A stretch of DNA of 10,245 bases from CAYYVJ01 sp964475115 (GCA_964475115.1 CAYYVJ010000072.1:1-10245), one strand, 5' to 3'. Shown: positions 1 to 7,015, numbered from the stretch's first letter. Notes: a model not told the origin generated them from the sequence alone. Made by a program: numbers and translations.

Positions 1-593
1 TTGCGCATGGCTTCTACGTCAAGTTTGCGGGCAGCAGCCACCATTTGCTCATGTTCTAACAAAATAGTAGGCTCTACTCCATCTAGTTTAGTATGTAGTA
101 GGCGAATACGATTGTAATGAGAGGAAACTTCTTCTATTGTCTGCCAAGCCAGCTCTTCCCCAGCTACTTCAAATATTAGCTGATGAAGGCGATTATCTTT
201 ACTATAAAAATCTCTAAAATGATCTTTTTCAATATATTTTTTTTGTTTATTAATCAACTCTTGCATGGTATCTACTACTAAGGGGCTGCAGTTATGAATA
301 AATTCATCTACAACAGCAGATTCAAGTGAATTTCTAATAAACCATTCTTCGCGAACTCTTTGGAGGTCAATTTTTGATACTACAGTTTTGCGTTGAGGAT
401 AGACTTCTAACAAACCTGATTGTTGAAGCCGTACAACAGCTTCACGTACAGGTGTCCTACTAACACCATAGCGTTCGGAAAGTTTCTGCACACTAACATC
501 TGTTCCAGGTTCTAGAGTCATGTTCATGATATCTTCTCTAATTCGATTGTAAGTCACATCATTCAACGACTTATCATTATTTATAATCTTCAA
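1..593 (-). CDS. GntR family transcriptional regulator, FCD (FadR-type) subfamily, 3' end cut by window edge
   Basis: This is a DNA-binding repressor or activator whose C-terminal domain senses a small, often carboxylic-acid, ligand. Reading the minus strand from a TTG at 593 gives 197 codons that are open to the window edge. Residues 13-75 form the winged helix, with the GntR signature LSERYGVSRTPVREAVVRLQ (38-57). Residues 80-197 are the helical FCD domain. The D-x3-H pair (D133, H137, in DNRLH) and H181 (EHEQM) match the usual FCD metal site. The TTG is chosen because an in-frame TGA lies just upstream, a good AGGAAGGTGA ribosome site sits 9 bases before it, and the HTH needs nearly all of this length. 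A TTG at codon 10 and a GTG at codon 13 are alternatives. It is the last visible gene of the permease-hydantoinase-peptidase operon and is the natural candidate to bind the palindromes at 4725-4783. Family assignment is secure; ligand and operator are inferred. Confidence 0.9.
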   Translation of the reverse strand, partial: MKIINNDKSLNDVTYNRIREDIMNMTLEPGTDVSVQKLSERYGVSRTPVREAVVRLQQSGLLEVYPQRKTVVSKIDLQRVREEWFIRNSLESAVVDEFIHNCSPLVVDTMQELINKQKKYIEKDHFRDFYSKDNRLHQLIFEVAGEELAWQTIEEVSSHYNRIRLLHTKLDGVEPTILLEHEQMVAAARKLDVEAMR

Positions 594-602
594 CTTTCTA
601 TG

Positions 603-612
603 TCACCTTCCT
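603..612 (-). promoter_or_regulatory. Ribosome binding site of the GntR gene, embedded in the end of the upstream gene
   Basis: On the minus strand AGGAAGGTGA lies 9 bases before the TTG start at 593. Its last three bases are the TGA stop codon of the upstream peptidase gene. Ribosomes finishing the peptidase would stop on the GntR ribosome site, which suggests translational coupling. This site is the main reason for choosing the TTG start. Confidence 0.7.
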
Positions 613-1283
613 GTACTCATACCTAGAACATCATGATAAATTTTTGTAGCACTAGAAGAATCATAGCTATAATACAGAAGTACATCTAGCATAAATGGAG
701 AGTAGTTTAGTCCATTTAATTCCCTTGTAAATGCCATAGCTCCTAGTTCACCCAAAGTACGTATGGTGGAATTGTTTTTAAAGCCCAAGAGCTTCCATAA
801 TAATATTTTTTCTGTCTTCGTATAGATTTCATCTTCAAATTTATCTTCTATAAAATGAAATAGTTCATGTCCTAAGATAGTATCCATTATACTATCCTCA
901 GAAAAAAGTTCAACTAGAATAGAGTCTTTTTTTGAGAGAAGCTCCATAGCCCGTTGTACGGGTTCTTTCATGATGATGATTTCATCCGGTGGGGTATAAG
1001 AGGCAAAAAGAATACGTTTCCCAGTGAGTAAGGAATCTTTATAATCAATGTTTATCTTTAGCTTTTCTGCTAAATGGCGTACGTCATTGCTATCATATTC
1101 AAGCATGATTTGCCTGGCATATTTTCTGCCACATTCGATTGCCTTGGCGATCATTTCTGGCTTTCTCTCTGATGAAATACGCCTGTTTAGGATGTCCCTG
1201 GAGAAAATATAATGTCCCCAGGTTTGGTCATCTATCTTAAGTAAATCATGAATCATTTCGCCTAAGTCGTAGTTTGCTTCCAT
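603..1283 (-). CDS. Putative HExxH zinc metallopeptidase, ImmA/IrrE-like
   Basis: This 226-residue soluble protein has no signal peptide or clear membrane segment. The zinc-peptidase motif HELFH is at residues 139-143 (E140 would be the catalytic base), followed about 36 residues later by ELGAMAF (E179 as likely third ligand). That arrangement resembles the ImmA/IrrE (DUF955) domain. No N-terminal HTH, common in phage ImmA partners, is visible; residues 1-70 are helical with no motif I recognise. The ATG lies one base after the hydantoinase stop codon and there is only a weak purine stretch (AGCAGAG) upstream, so translation is probably coupled. Its place between a HyuA-type enzyme and an FCD regulator is unusual. 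ImmA-type enzymes often cleave repressors, so the neighbouring GntR or the hydantoinase are possible substrates, and a peptide or lactam-derived metabolite is another. The metallopeptidase fold is well supported; the substrate is unknown. Confidence 0.72.
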   Translation of the reverse strand: MEANYDLGEMIHDLLKIDDQTWGHYIFSRDILNRRISSERKPEMIAKAIECGRKYARQIMLEYDSNDVRHLAEKLKINIDYKDSLLTGKRILFASYTPPDEIIIMKEPVQRAMELLSKKDSILVELFSEDSIMDTILGHELFHFIEDKFEDEIYTKTEKILLWKLLGFKNNSTIRTLGELGAMAFTRELNGLNYSPFMLDVLLYYSYDSSSATKIYHDVLGMSTGR

Positions 1284-1284
1284 A

Positions 1285-3252
1285 TTAACTCTGCTTTATG
1301 TTGGCAGCTACTACAATGATTTCTGTTTCGGGTTCAAGGGAACCTACTTCGATATCCATTAGTAGTTCTAACTGATCAAAGTCAGCAGCCGTATAATCCA
1401 TTACACGGGCACCCATACACAAGTAGTAATCTGGTCTTGCGATAAGCTCTGTTTGGTAAACAGCCATATCGTCCCATAGTTTTTTAACTGCTGTCAAATA
1501 GTCACCTGCAGTGGTTTTAATAGCCATACCATTTCCTCTTTGTACCTTTATAAAACCTTTCATATCTAAAATACGAATAGGAGTAGCTTCGCCTTGCTGT
1601 GGATTCTTCTGACCAAATACATAGAAGTATTGACTCTTTTCAAGTAAAAGAGCTTCTTCGGTTGGAATACGCATATCTTTTGCAGCTAAATCTCCAGCTT
1701 CTTCTATNNNNNNNNNNNNNNNNNNNNNNNNNNNNNNNNNNNNNNNNNNNNNNNNNNNNNNNNNNNNNNNNNNNNNNNNNNNNNNNNNNNNNNNNNNNNN
1801 NNNNNNNCTGTATTTAACACCCATTTTTTCAGCAAAATAGATAATAAGGGAAGCGGCACCACCACCAACTCCAACCAATGAGATTTGATCTTTTTCTAAT
1901 TTATATTTTTCAGCAAGAGTTAATATGATTGGTTCGATCTTTGCATAAGCTTTTTCCATAATTTGATTTGCGATGTCTTCTACCGTTGTTCCACAATAAT
2001 CAGCCAAAGCTTGCATTGCCTTTCGAGCAGATTCCACATTACCATAAGAGAAGTGCTCTGGCTTTACTAGTCCTAGTACGTTAGCCGCACAAGAGTTAGT
2101 AATGGTAACTTTTTCTCCATTCTCCATACGGATCGCAACATAATCAGATGGATCACCTTGTTTTGGTGAGAAGAATTCAACGGTTGGTTTATTGATTTTT
2201 TCTGTCTCTGTAAAAACAGAGTAGTTAAGTCCTGCAATATGAGCAGATCTTGGTCCGACATCTACAATTCCATTTTTATTTGCACGAACCATAGAACCAC
2301 CAGCTACACCAAGTACTCGTACATCTAAGGAGTTAATGTAGGTTGGATGTCCACCAACGATAGAATAATCGATAGCAGGTCGTCCATTTTTAATTACACC
2401 GATATTTGTAGTAGTTCCACCTACTTCAAAATAAACACCGTTTGAAGCTCTTAGGTACATTAAGGAACCCATAACGGAAGCCGCTGGTCCAGAAAGCATA
2501 GTAAGAACGGGACGTTTTTTCATCTCAGTGATTTCCATAACACCGCCGTCACCTCTCATAATCATGAGAGGAACGTTAACCCCAGCTTCTCTTACTGAGC
2601 TTTCAGTTGAAGTGGCAGTATCTAACATCTTTGGAAGAATACTTGCATTAATGGCAGCCGTTCTTGTTCTTCTAGTTAATCCATATAATTTTGTAATATC
2701 AGAAGCCATAGTAGTAGGAATCCCCTTTTTCTCGGCTTCCTCATACACTATTTTTTCTGGTGCACCATTGTCTACACCAAATGCCATAGAAGATACAATA
2801 ACTTGTGCTCCTTGTTCTTGAATATCCTGAATGGTTTCTAATACAGATTCTGGTGTCATTTTTTTTACATTTAAAAAGCTATTAAAGATTTTTATCTCTT
2901 TATTATTTCCCAAGTCAATATTTTCTAATTTTGTCTGTTTTTTTGCTAAAAATCCTTCAAGGCCACCTTTGGCCATACCGATAACTCCAACTTTTGCAGT
3001 ATCTCCTTCAATAAGTGCATTTGTCGCTTGTGTTGTACTGTGGGCAACAAACACTACATCCTCTGGTTCAATATTATTTTCTCTTAAGCAATTTTGAAAA
3101 GACTCTACAACACCGGCAGCAACACCTCTTGCATTGTCATGTGTAGTCTTTACAGATGACTTTCCAATTACTTCATGGGTAGCATTATCAATAGCAACCG
3201 CTTTTGTATGCGTACCTCCTACATCAATACCCATTCTAACCATTCTGCCCAT
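1285..3252 (-). CDS. Hydantoinase/oxoprolinase family protein (HyuA-type ATPase subunit), interrupted by an assembly gap
   Basis: This is an ASKHA-fold enzyme of the family that includes N-methylhydantoinase A, the 5-oxoprolinase N-terminal half and the acetone carboxylase beta subunit. These use ATP to activate a lactam, imide or ketone. The phosphate-1 loop GIDVGGTHTKAV is at 8-19, the conserved HSTTQATNAL at 71-80, RGDGG at 233-237, SGPAA at 254-258, the second nucleotide loop FEVGGTTTNIG at 275-285 and GVGGGAASL at 461-469. The run of N removes an apparent 34 residues (about 482-515); the frame is open on both sides, but the true length of the gap is unknown. With the gap as drawn the protein is 655 residues, in the usual HyuA range. 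The ATG at 3252 has GGAGG seven bases upstream. It is the second gene of the operon, after the permease. No HyuB partner is visible, so the substrate cannot be named. Confidence 0.88.
   Translation of the reverse strand: MGRMVRMGIDVGGTHTKAVAIDNATHEVIGKSSVKTTHDNARGVAAGVVESFQNCLRENNIEPEDVVFVAHSTTQATNALIEGDTAKVGVIGMAKGGLEGFLAKKQTKLENIDLGNNKEIKIFNSFLNVKKMTPESVLETIQDIQEQGAQVIVSSMAFGVDNGAPEKIVYEEAEKKGIPTTMASDITKLYGLTRRTRTAAINASILPKMLDTATSTESSVREAGVNVPLMIMRGDGGVMEITEMKKRPVLTMLSGPAASVMGSLMYLRASNGVYFEVGGTTTNIGVIKNGRPAIDYSIVGGHPTYINSLDVRVLGVAGGSMVRANKNGIVDVGPRSAHIAGLNYSVFTETEKINKPTVEFFSPKQGDPSDYVAIRMENGEKVTITNSCAANVLGLVKPEHFSYGNVESARKAMQALADYCGTTVEDIANQIMEKAYAKIEPIILTLAEKYKLEKDQISLVGVGGGAASLIIYFAEKMGVKYXXXXXXXXXXXXXXXXXXXXXXXXXXXXXXXXXXIEEAGDLAAKDMRIPTEEALLLEKSQYFYVFGQKNPQQGEATPIRILDMKGFIKVQRGNGMAIKTTAGDYLTAVKKLWDDMAVYQTELIARPDYYLCMGARVMDYTAADFDQLELLMDIEVGSLEPETEIIVVAANIKQS
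1708..1807. other. Assembly gap of exactly 100 N inside the hydantoinase gene
   Basis: Positions 1708-1807 are all N. A run of exactly 100 is the usual scaffold placeholder for a gap of unknown length. It falls just after the GVGGGAASL nucleotide-binding segment of the HyuA-like protein. In related proteins I recall a stretch ending in a conserved IPEHAEVISSIG-type motif here, so the missing sequence is probably ordinary coding sequence of similar size, but an insertion cannot be excluded. Confidence 0.95.
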
Positions 3253-3278
3253 GTTTTTTCCTCCATTTTTTATAAATT

Positions 3279-3307
3279 AACCGGCTGCAAAAGAGCAGCA
3301 GCCGGTT
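3279..3307 (-). promoter_or_regulatory. GC-rich intercistronic hairpin between permease and hydantoinase genes
   Basis: AACCGGCTGC (3279-3288) and GCAGCCGGTT (3298-3307) form a perfect 10 bp stem with a 9-base loop. It lies 27 bases after the permease stop and about 15 bases before the hydantoinase ribosome site (GGAGG at 3260-3264). On the minus strand it is followed by TTAATTTAT rather than a solid U tract. It is therefore more likely an mRNA-stabilising or processing hairpin, or a leaky terminator that lowers downstream expression relative to the permease. On the plus strand it is followed by TTTT, but no plus-strand gene ends here. Confidence 0.6.
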
Positions 3308-3334
3308 TTAATAGTTTGGTGTCTTGTATAAATT

Positions 3335-4684
3335 TTAAACTAAGTTTCCATACATAATATAAACGATAGTGCAAAGAATTATTCCGATAATCCAACCGGC
3401 AGGTATAGACATCTTCATATAATCTTTTGTAGATACTTTTGTATATCCAAATCCCCAAGCAACCCATGATTGTGTAATATCTAGATGTTGTGGTCCAACA
3501 GTTGTAATTGCGAATAAAGGATATAAGAATGCAACTGGCCAAGCACTTACAGATACAACTACTGCTAGAATAGCTGCACCAGATCCTACTAAGTTTAAAG
3601 GTCCACGGAAAAATCCAAGTGGTGTTAAAACAGCAAATGCGATACATAGAGCTAAGGCACTAGTAGGAATAAATCCACCAATTAATCCTTTGAAATAAGG
3701 TGCTGCATAGTTTGCTGCATTGTTAAACATAGAAAGAGTTAATAAGAAACCAACCATCGGAGCTACGTCAATAGCACCATCTGCAAATTGTTTTGAAAGC
3801 ATTCTAGAAATATTAGCAAAACCACCTTTTAGTTTTCCGCATGTTAGTAATGCGAATAAACCAGAGAAGATAAATCCAAAGATAATTGGAACTTTAAATA
3901 AAACAACACCAATTACTGGAAGGATAACTGAAATCCATGAAATTACAGGAGCATCTTCTGTACCACCTTGATCAGCAGTAGCTGCCCAAGCATGAGATGT
4001 TTTTTTCTTATTCATAGAAAGGTTTGCTATAGTTAGTACAACGATTAAAGAAACAACCATTCCAATGATACCAAATGTAAAATATTGATTGTAGTCATAA
4101 CTTGCATAACTTTCATTTGCAGTAACAAAGAAAGCATGATACTGTTTGAAGTTAACTATGTTCCCGAAAATACCTGCCATAATTGAACCCATAAAAGAAA
4201 ATAGAGCAATTGGAGAAGGGATTCCCAAAGAAAGCATGATAGGCAATACGATAACAGCGATAGAGATAACTGGTCCGATACCTGTCATAGATGTAAAAAT
4301 AATAGCTGTAACAATACAAAGTAGTGACATAGTGATTCTTGGCTTGTCCCCACCAAGTTCTACTACTTTACGAATTAGAGTTGCCGCAATTCCAGTTTCA
4401 ATTAATATTCTTCCAAAGAAAGCTCCAAAGAAAATATTTACTAGAATTGATTTACCGTAGTTCTCAGGTCCTGTCTGAAATACATTGGTAAGAACATCGA
4501 TTAAAGTTTTATCCGCCATAGCTGGATTTGGAGTAATCGAATTGCCTATTAATGCAAGAACCACCCAAAATACTGACATACAGAAGAATCCAACCATAAG
4601 GTTAAAACCCTTAACACAGTACCAAACTAATCCGAAAAATGACAGAATCATGATGATACCAATAACAACATTAACAAAATCCAT
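3335..4684 (-). CDS. Multi-pass permease of the ion transporter (IT) superfamily, GntP/citrate-symporter-like
   Basis: This 449-residue inner-membrane protein has about 11-12 hydrophobic segments and short loops. The first half contains FGRILIETGIAATLIRKVVELGG-like sequence (about 90-112), followed by TSMTGIGPVISIAVIVLPI (131-149), an arrangement I associate with GntP and CitM/Dcu-type H+ or Na+ symporters for carboxylates. A hydrophilic loop near 212-245 separates the two halves, and the second half has a polar FNNAANYAAPY stretch within a membrane region. The ATG at 4684 has AAGGAGG at 4694-4700 on the minus strand. It is the first gene of the operon and directly follows the operator-bearing promoter, so it probably imports the compound that the HyuA-like enzyme acts on. 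Membrane transporter status is secure, the superfamily is likely, and the substrate is unknown. Confidence 0.75.
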   Translation of the reverse strand: MDFVNVVIGIIMILSFFGLVWYCVKGFNLMVGFFCMSVFWVVLALIGNSITPNPAMADKTLIDVLTNVFQTGPENYGKSILVNIFFGAFFGRILIETGIAATLIRKVVELGGDKPRITMSLLCIVTAIIFTSMTGIGPVISIAVIVLPIMLSLGIPSPIALFSFMGSIMAGIFGNIVNFKQYHAFFVTANESYASYDYNQYFTFGIIGMVVSLIVVLTIANLSMNKKKTSHAWAATADQGGTEDAPVISWISVILPVIGVVLFKVPIIFGFIFSGLFALLTCGKLKGGFANISRMLSKQFADGAIDVAPMVGFLLTLSMFNNAANYAAPYFKGLIGGFIPTSALALCIAFAVLTPLGFFRGPLNLVGSGAAILAVVVSVSAWPVAFLYPLFAITTVGPQHLDITQSWVAWGFGYTKVSTKDYMKMSIPAGWIIGIILCTIVYIMYGNLV

Positions 4685-4718
4685 AAAAAATACCCTCCTT
4701 TAAATTGGTATGTGATTA

Positions 4719-4783
4719 GTTAGACTAACATGTCACATTCATCAACTAACATGTTAGTACTTAAAAAAATACTAACATGTTAG
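4719..4783. promoter_or_regulatory. Operator array: two perfect CTAACATGTTAG palindromes plus a degenerate third
   Basis: CTAACATGTTAG occurs at 4746-4757 (flanked by A and T to give a 14 bp perfect palindrome) and at 4772-4783. CTAACATGTCAC at 4725-4736 keeps 10 of the 12 positions. Next to this third copy GTTAG-A-CTAAC (4719-4729) is another inverted repeat. Centres are about 21 and 26 bp apart, close to whole or half helical turns. The 4772-4783 copy lies between the -35 and -10 of the operon promoter and the others lie in the first transcribed bases, so binding would block initiation. The GntR/FCD protein at 1-593 is the obvious candidate ligand-responsive repressor, by inference from context. 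Confidence 0.8.
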
Positions 4784-4797
4784 CGAAACATTGTCAA
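4769..4797 (-). promoter_or_regulatory. Sigma-A promoter of the permease-hydantoinase-peptidase-GntR operon
   Basis: On the minus strand TTGACA (4797-4792) is followed by exactly 17 bases and TAGTAT (4774-4769), which has two mismatches to TATAAT. A full palindromic operator occupies the spacer and overlaps the -10. Transcription would begin near 4762, giving a leader of about 78 bases before the permease ATG. Confidence 0.7.
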
Positions 4798-4874
4798 TAT
4801 ATATTTGTACATTTTTCATGTTTTTATTACAGTTTTTAAAAATATTTCAGCGATTTCGCATAGGAGTGGATATA

Positions 4875-4903
4875 TTGACATGAAAAGCTTTATGAGATAC
4901 AAT
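4875..4903 (+). promoter_or_regulatory. Sigma-A promoter of the OFA-family transporter
   Basis: TTGACA (4875-4880), a 17-base spacer and TACAAT (4898-4903) form a near-consensus promoter. The start would be near 4910, about 62 bases before the preferred ATG at 4972. The nearest CTAACATGTTAG operator is more than 90 bases upstream, so this promoter may not be under the same control. A small palindrome GCGATTTCGC lies at 4850-4859. Confidence 0.75.
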
Positions 4904-4971
4904 ACCTATCGTCGCTAATAATGCGAGAGTTTGCATATATAAATGTAAAAAAAGAAAGAAGGAAATTGAAA

Positions 4972-6228
4972 ATGAGTAAGTTTAGCAACAAATGGACTAG
5001 AGCCGCGATTCCAGCTCTTTTACTACATGGTAGTATTGGAACAGTATATTGTTGGACCCTTGTCAAAGATCAGATTGCAGAACAAATTGGAAGTTCTAAA
5101 AGTTCTGTAGAATGGGCATTTAGTTTGGCAATCTTTTTCTTGGGAATCTCAGCAGCTTTTGCTGGAAATGTAGTAGAGAAGGATATACATAAATCTTCCT
5201 TAATGGCTGCATTATTATTTTCAATAGGAATGGCAGGAACTGGTTTCTTTATTGCACAAAAATCTTTAATAGGTATCTTTTTAAGCTATGGTGTAATTAT
5301 GGGAATAGGACTTGGACTTGGTTATCTTTCTCCTGTAAAGACATTAATGTTGTGGTTTAATGAACAAAAAGGTTTAGCAATAGGACTAGCTGTAGCAGGA
5401 TTTGGTGCTGCAAAAGTTATCGCGAGCCCTATTATGGAAATGCTTATGAAAAAAGTTAATCTTTCCACTATGTTTTATATTTTAGCTGCTGCCTATTTTA
5501 TCATGATGTTTGCAGGACATCTTCTTCTAAAAAAACCAGATGGTTGGGTAGAAGAACATGCTCCAAAGTCTGAGCATCCAGTAAAAGATTTCTTTGATAA
5601 GTTTAAAATCTTTGGCAACAAGACATTTTTAGGGATTTGGCTTATGTTCTATATTAATATTACATGTGGATTGGCTATTATTTCCCAAGAAAAGAGTATT
5701 ATTGTAGCGGTTGGTTTATCTTCTTTTGTAGGAGTAATTAGTTCCTTTACAGCAGTGTTTAACGCAGCTGGTAGATTAGGCTTCTCTGCAGCAGCAGACA
5801 AATTAAAAGATAGAAATACAATTTTTAAAGTGATCTTTGTTTTATCGATTGTAATTACAGGCTTAGCTATTGTTACAGGAAGTATTGTAAATAGTATCGT
5901 TCCAATTTCTATTCTTTTATTATTTGTAATTAACGCTGGATATGGCGGTGGCTTCTCAAATATACCAACACTTTTGTCTGATCATTTTGGAATGAAGACC
6001 ATTAGTGCGGTACATGGCCTTGCTTTATCTGCATGGGCATTTGCTGGACTTACTGGAAATCAGATGGCTGCGTTTATCGTAAAGCATTCTGGCCAGTATG
6101 TGACCATTGATGGATATGAATCAAATCCAATTGGATATCAAAATGTATTATATGTAACAGGGGTTCTTTATCTAGTATCCTTAATTATTAGCTACACTTT
6201 AGTTGGTAAAAAAAAGGAGATGAACTAA
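4972..6228 (+). CDS. MFS transporter, OFA (oxalate/formate antiporter) family
   Basis: This 418-residue, 12-segment membrane protein belongs to the family of OxlT and YhjX, which exchange or take up small carboxylates such as oxalate, formate, lactate or pyruvate. Family-typical stretches are IGTVYCWTL (22-30), GIGLGLGYLSPVKTLMLWF (111-129), the MFS motif-A-like GRLGFSAAADKLKDR (267-281) and GYGGGFSNIPTLLSDHFG (323-340), followed by AVHGLALSAWAFAGLTG. The frame is open back to an ATG at 4921, but that codon has no ribosome site and is only about 11 bases from the predicted transcript start. The ATG at 4972 has AGAAGGAAA suitably placed and gives the normal MSKFSNKW-type N-terminus. It is divergent from the permease operon and converges on the SDR gene with one base between stop codons. 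Whether it serves the neighbouring hydantoinase pathway is unknown. Confidence 0.88.
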   Translation: MSKFSNKWTRAAIPALLLHGSIGTVYCWTLVKDQIAEQIGSSKSSVEWAFSLAIFFLGISAAFAGNVVEKDIHKSSLMAALLFSIGMAGTGFFIAQKSLIGIFLSYGVIMGIGLGLGYLSPVKTLMLWFNEQKGLAIGLAVAGFGAAKVIASPIMEMLMKKVNLSTMFYILAAAYFIMMFAGHLLLKKPDGWVEEHAPKSEHPVKDFFDKFKIFGNKTFLGIWLMFYINITCGLAIISQEKSIIVAVGLSSFVGVISSFTAVFNAAGRLGFSAAADKLKDRNTIFKVIFVLSIVITGLAIVTGSIVNSIVPISILLLFVINAGYGGGFSNIPTLLSDHFGMKTISAVHGLALSAWAFAGLTGNQMAAFIVKHSGQYVTIDGYESNPIGYQNVLYVTGVLYLVSLIISYTLVGKKKEMN

Positions 6229-6229
6229 A

Positions 6230-6958
6230 TTAAGTCCATCCCCCATCTAATGTAATTACCTGTCCTGTCAAATATTCATGACCAGTTGCTAGCCCATAGA
6301 CCAAATCGGCTACTTCCTGTGCTTGACCCATTCGACCGGCAGGTATTTCGTTTTTTAATTGATCCAAATCTTCTATAGAGAGAACAGAATTCATCTCTGT
6401 ATTAATTAGGCCGCAGGCAACAGCATTTACACTGATGTTGCTTGGGGCTAATTCTTTTCCCAATGCCTTTGTAAAACTATTGATTCCACCTTTTGAAGCA
6501 GAATAAGCCACTTCACAAGATGCTCCTACATTGCCCCATACAGAAGAAATATTGATAATCTTTCCTTGCTTTTTGTGAACCATATCTGAAATGGCCAGAT
6601 GGCAGCAGTTCATAACAGACATTAGATTTGTCTGAATAATCTGATTATAATCAGAAGGAGTCATTTCTTGGAATAAGCCAATCGAGGAAATTCCTGCATT
6701 ATTCACTAAGATATCCACGGGGCCTAATGAGTCTTTTATGGTAGAGAATAAATCAGAAGCTTCCTTATATACACTTAAGTCAGCCTTAAACGAGATGCAA
6801 GGAACTCCAAGTGCTTTTATTTCCTCTTCTGTTTTTTTTAATGCTTCCACATTATGTGCTCCATTGAGAGCAATGCAGTAACCTTCCCTAGCGAATTTTA
6901 AAGCAATGGCTTTTCCAATTCCCCTTGAAGAACCTGTGATTAACGCTATCTTTTTCAT
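6230..6958 (-). CDS. Short-chain dehydrogenase/reductase, FabG-like
   Basis: This is a 242-residue classical SDR that uses NAD(P)H to reduce a ketone or oxidise an alcohol; FabG-type members reduce 3-oxoacyl-ACP. The cofactor loop TGSSRGIG is at 8-15, D60 follows in KADLS, NNAG is at 86-89, and the active-site tetrad is N111, S139, Y152 and K156. It ends in the common GQVITLDGG. The family's usual PG after the fifth strand (NAVAPG) reads NAVACG here, with cysteine 182 in place of proline. The ATG has AGGAG upstream at about 6963-6968. It stands alone rather than in a fatty-acid synthesis cluster, so a catabolic or general carbonyl reductase is as likely as a fatty-acid role. It is divergent from trxB. 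Confidence 0.9.
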   Translation of the reverse strand: MKKIALITGSSRGIGKAIALKFAREGYCIALNGAHNVEALKKTEEEIKALGVPCISFKADLSVYKEASDLFSTIKDSLGPVDILVNNAGISSIGLFQEMTPSDYNQIIQTNLMSVMNCCHLAISDMVHKKQGKIINISSVWGNVGASCEVAYSASKGGINSFTKALGKELAPSNISVNAVACGLINTEMNSVLSIEDLDQLKNEIPAGRMGQAQEVADLVYGLATGHEYLTGQVITLDGGWT

Positions 6959-6971
6959 ATATACTCCTCTT

Positions 6972-6987
6972 AAGAACCCTAGTTCTT
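6972..6987 (-). promoter_or_regulatory. Inverted repeat in the SDR leader
   Basis: AAGAAC-CCTA-GTTCTT is a perfect 6 bp inverted repeat 14 bases upstream of the SDR ATG, between its predicted promoter and ribosome site. It could be a small mRNA hairpin or an operator. No regulator can be named. Confidence 0.4.
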
Positions 6988-7015
6988 TATTCTAATAGTT
7001 TTATAAACTTTCTAA

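Noticed and set aside
2528..3097. Plus-strand open frames opposite the hydantoinase gene
   Set aside because: They are antisense shadows of a gene with clear family motifs and have no ribosome sites.
3270..3647. Minus-strand 125-codon frame overlapping the permease 3' end
   Set aside because: It is a shifted-frame shadow of the permease gene, with a Cys/Tyr/Trp-rich composition unlike a real protein.
4921..4971. N-terminal extension of the OFA transporter starting at the ATG at 4921
   Set aside because: No ribosome site lies before it, the extension is highly basic and unlike the family, and the internal ATG at 4972 has a good site.
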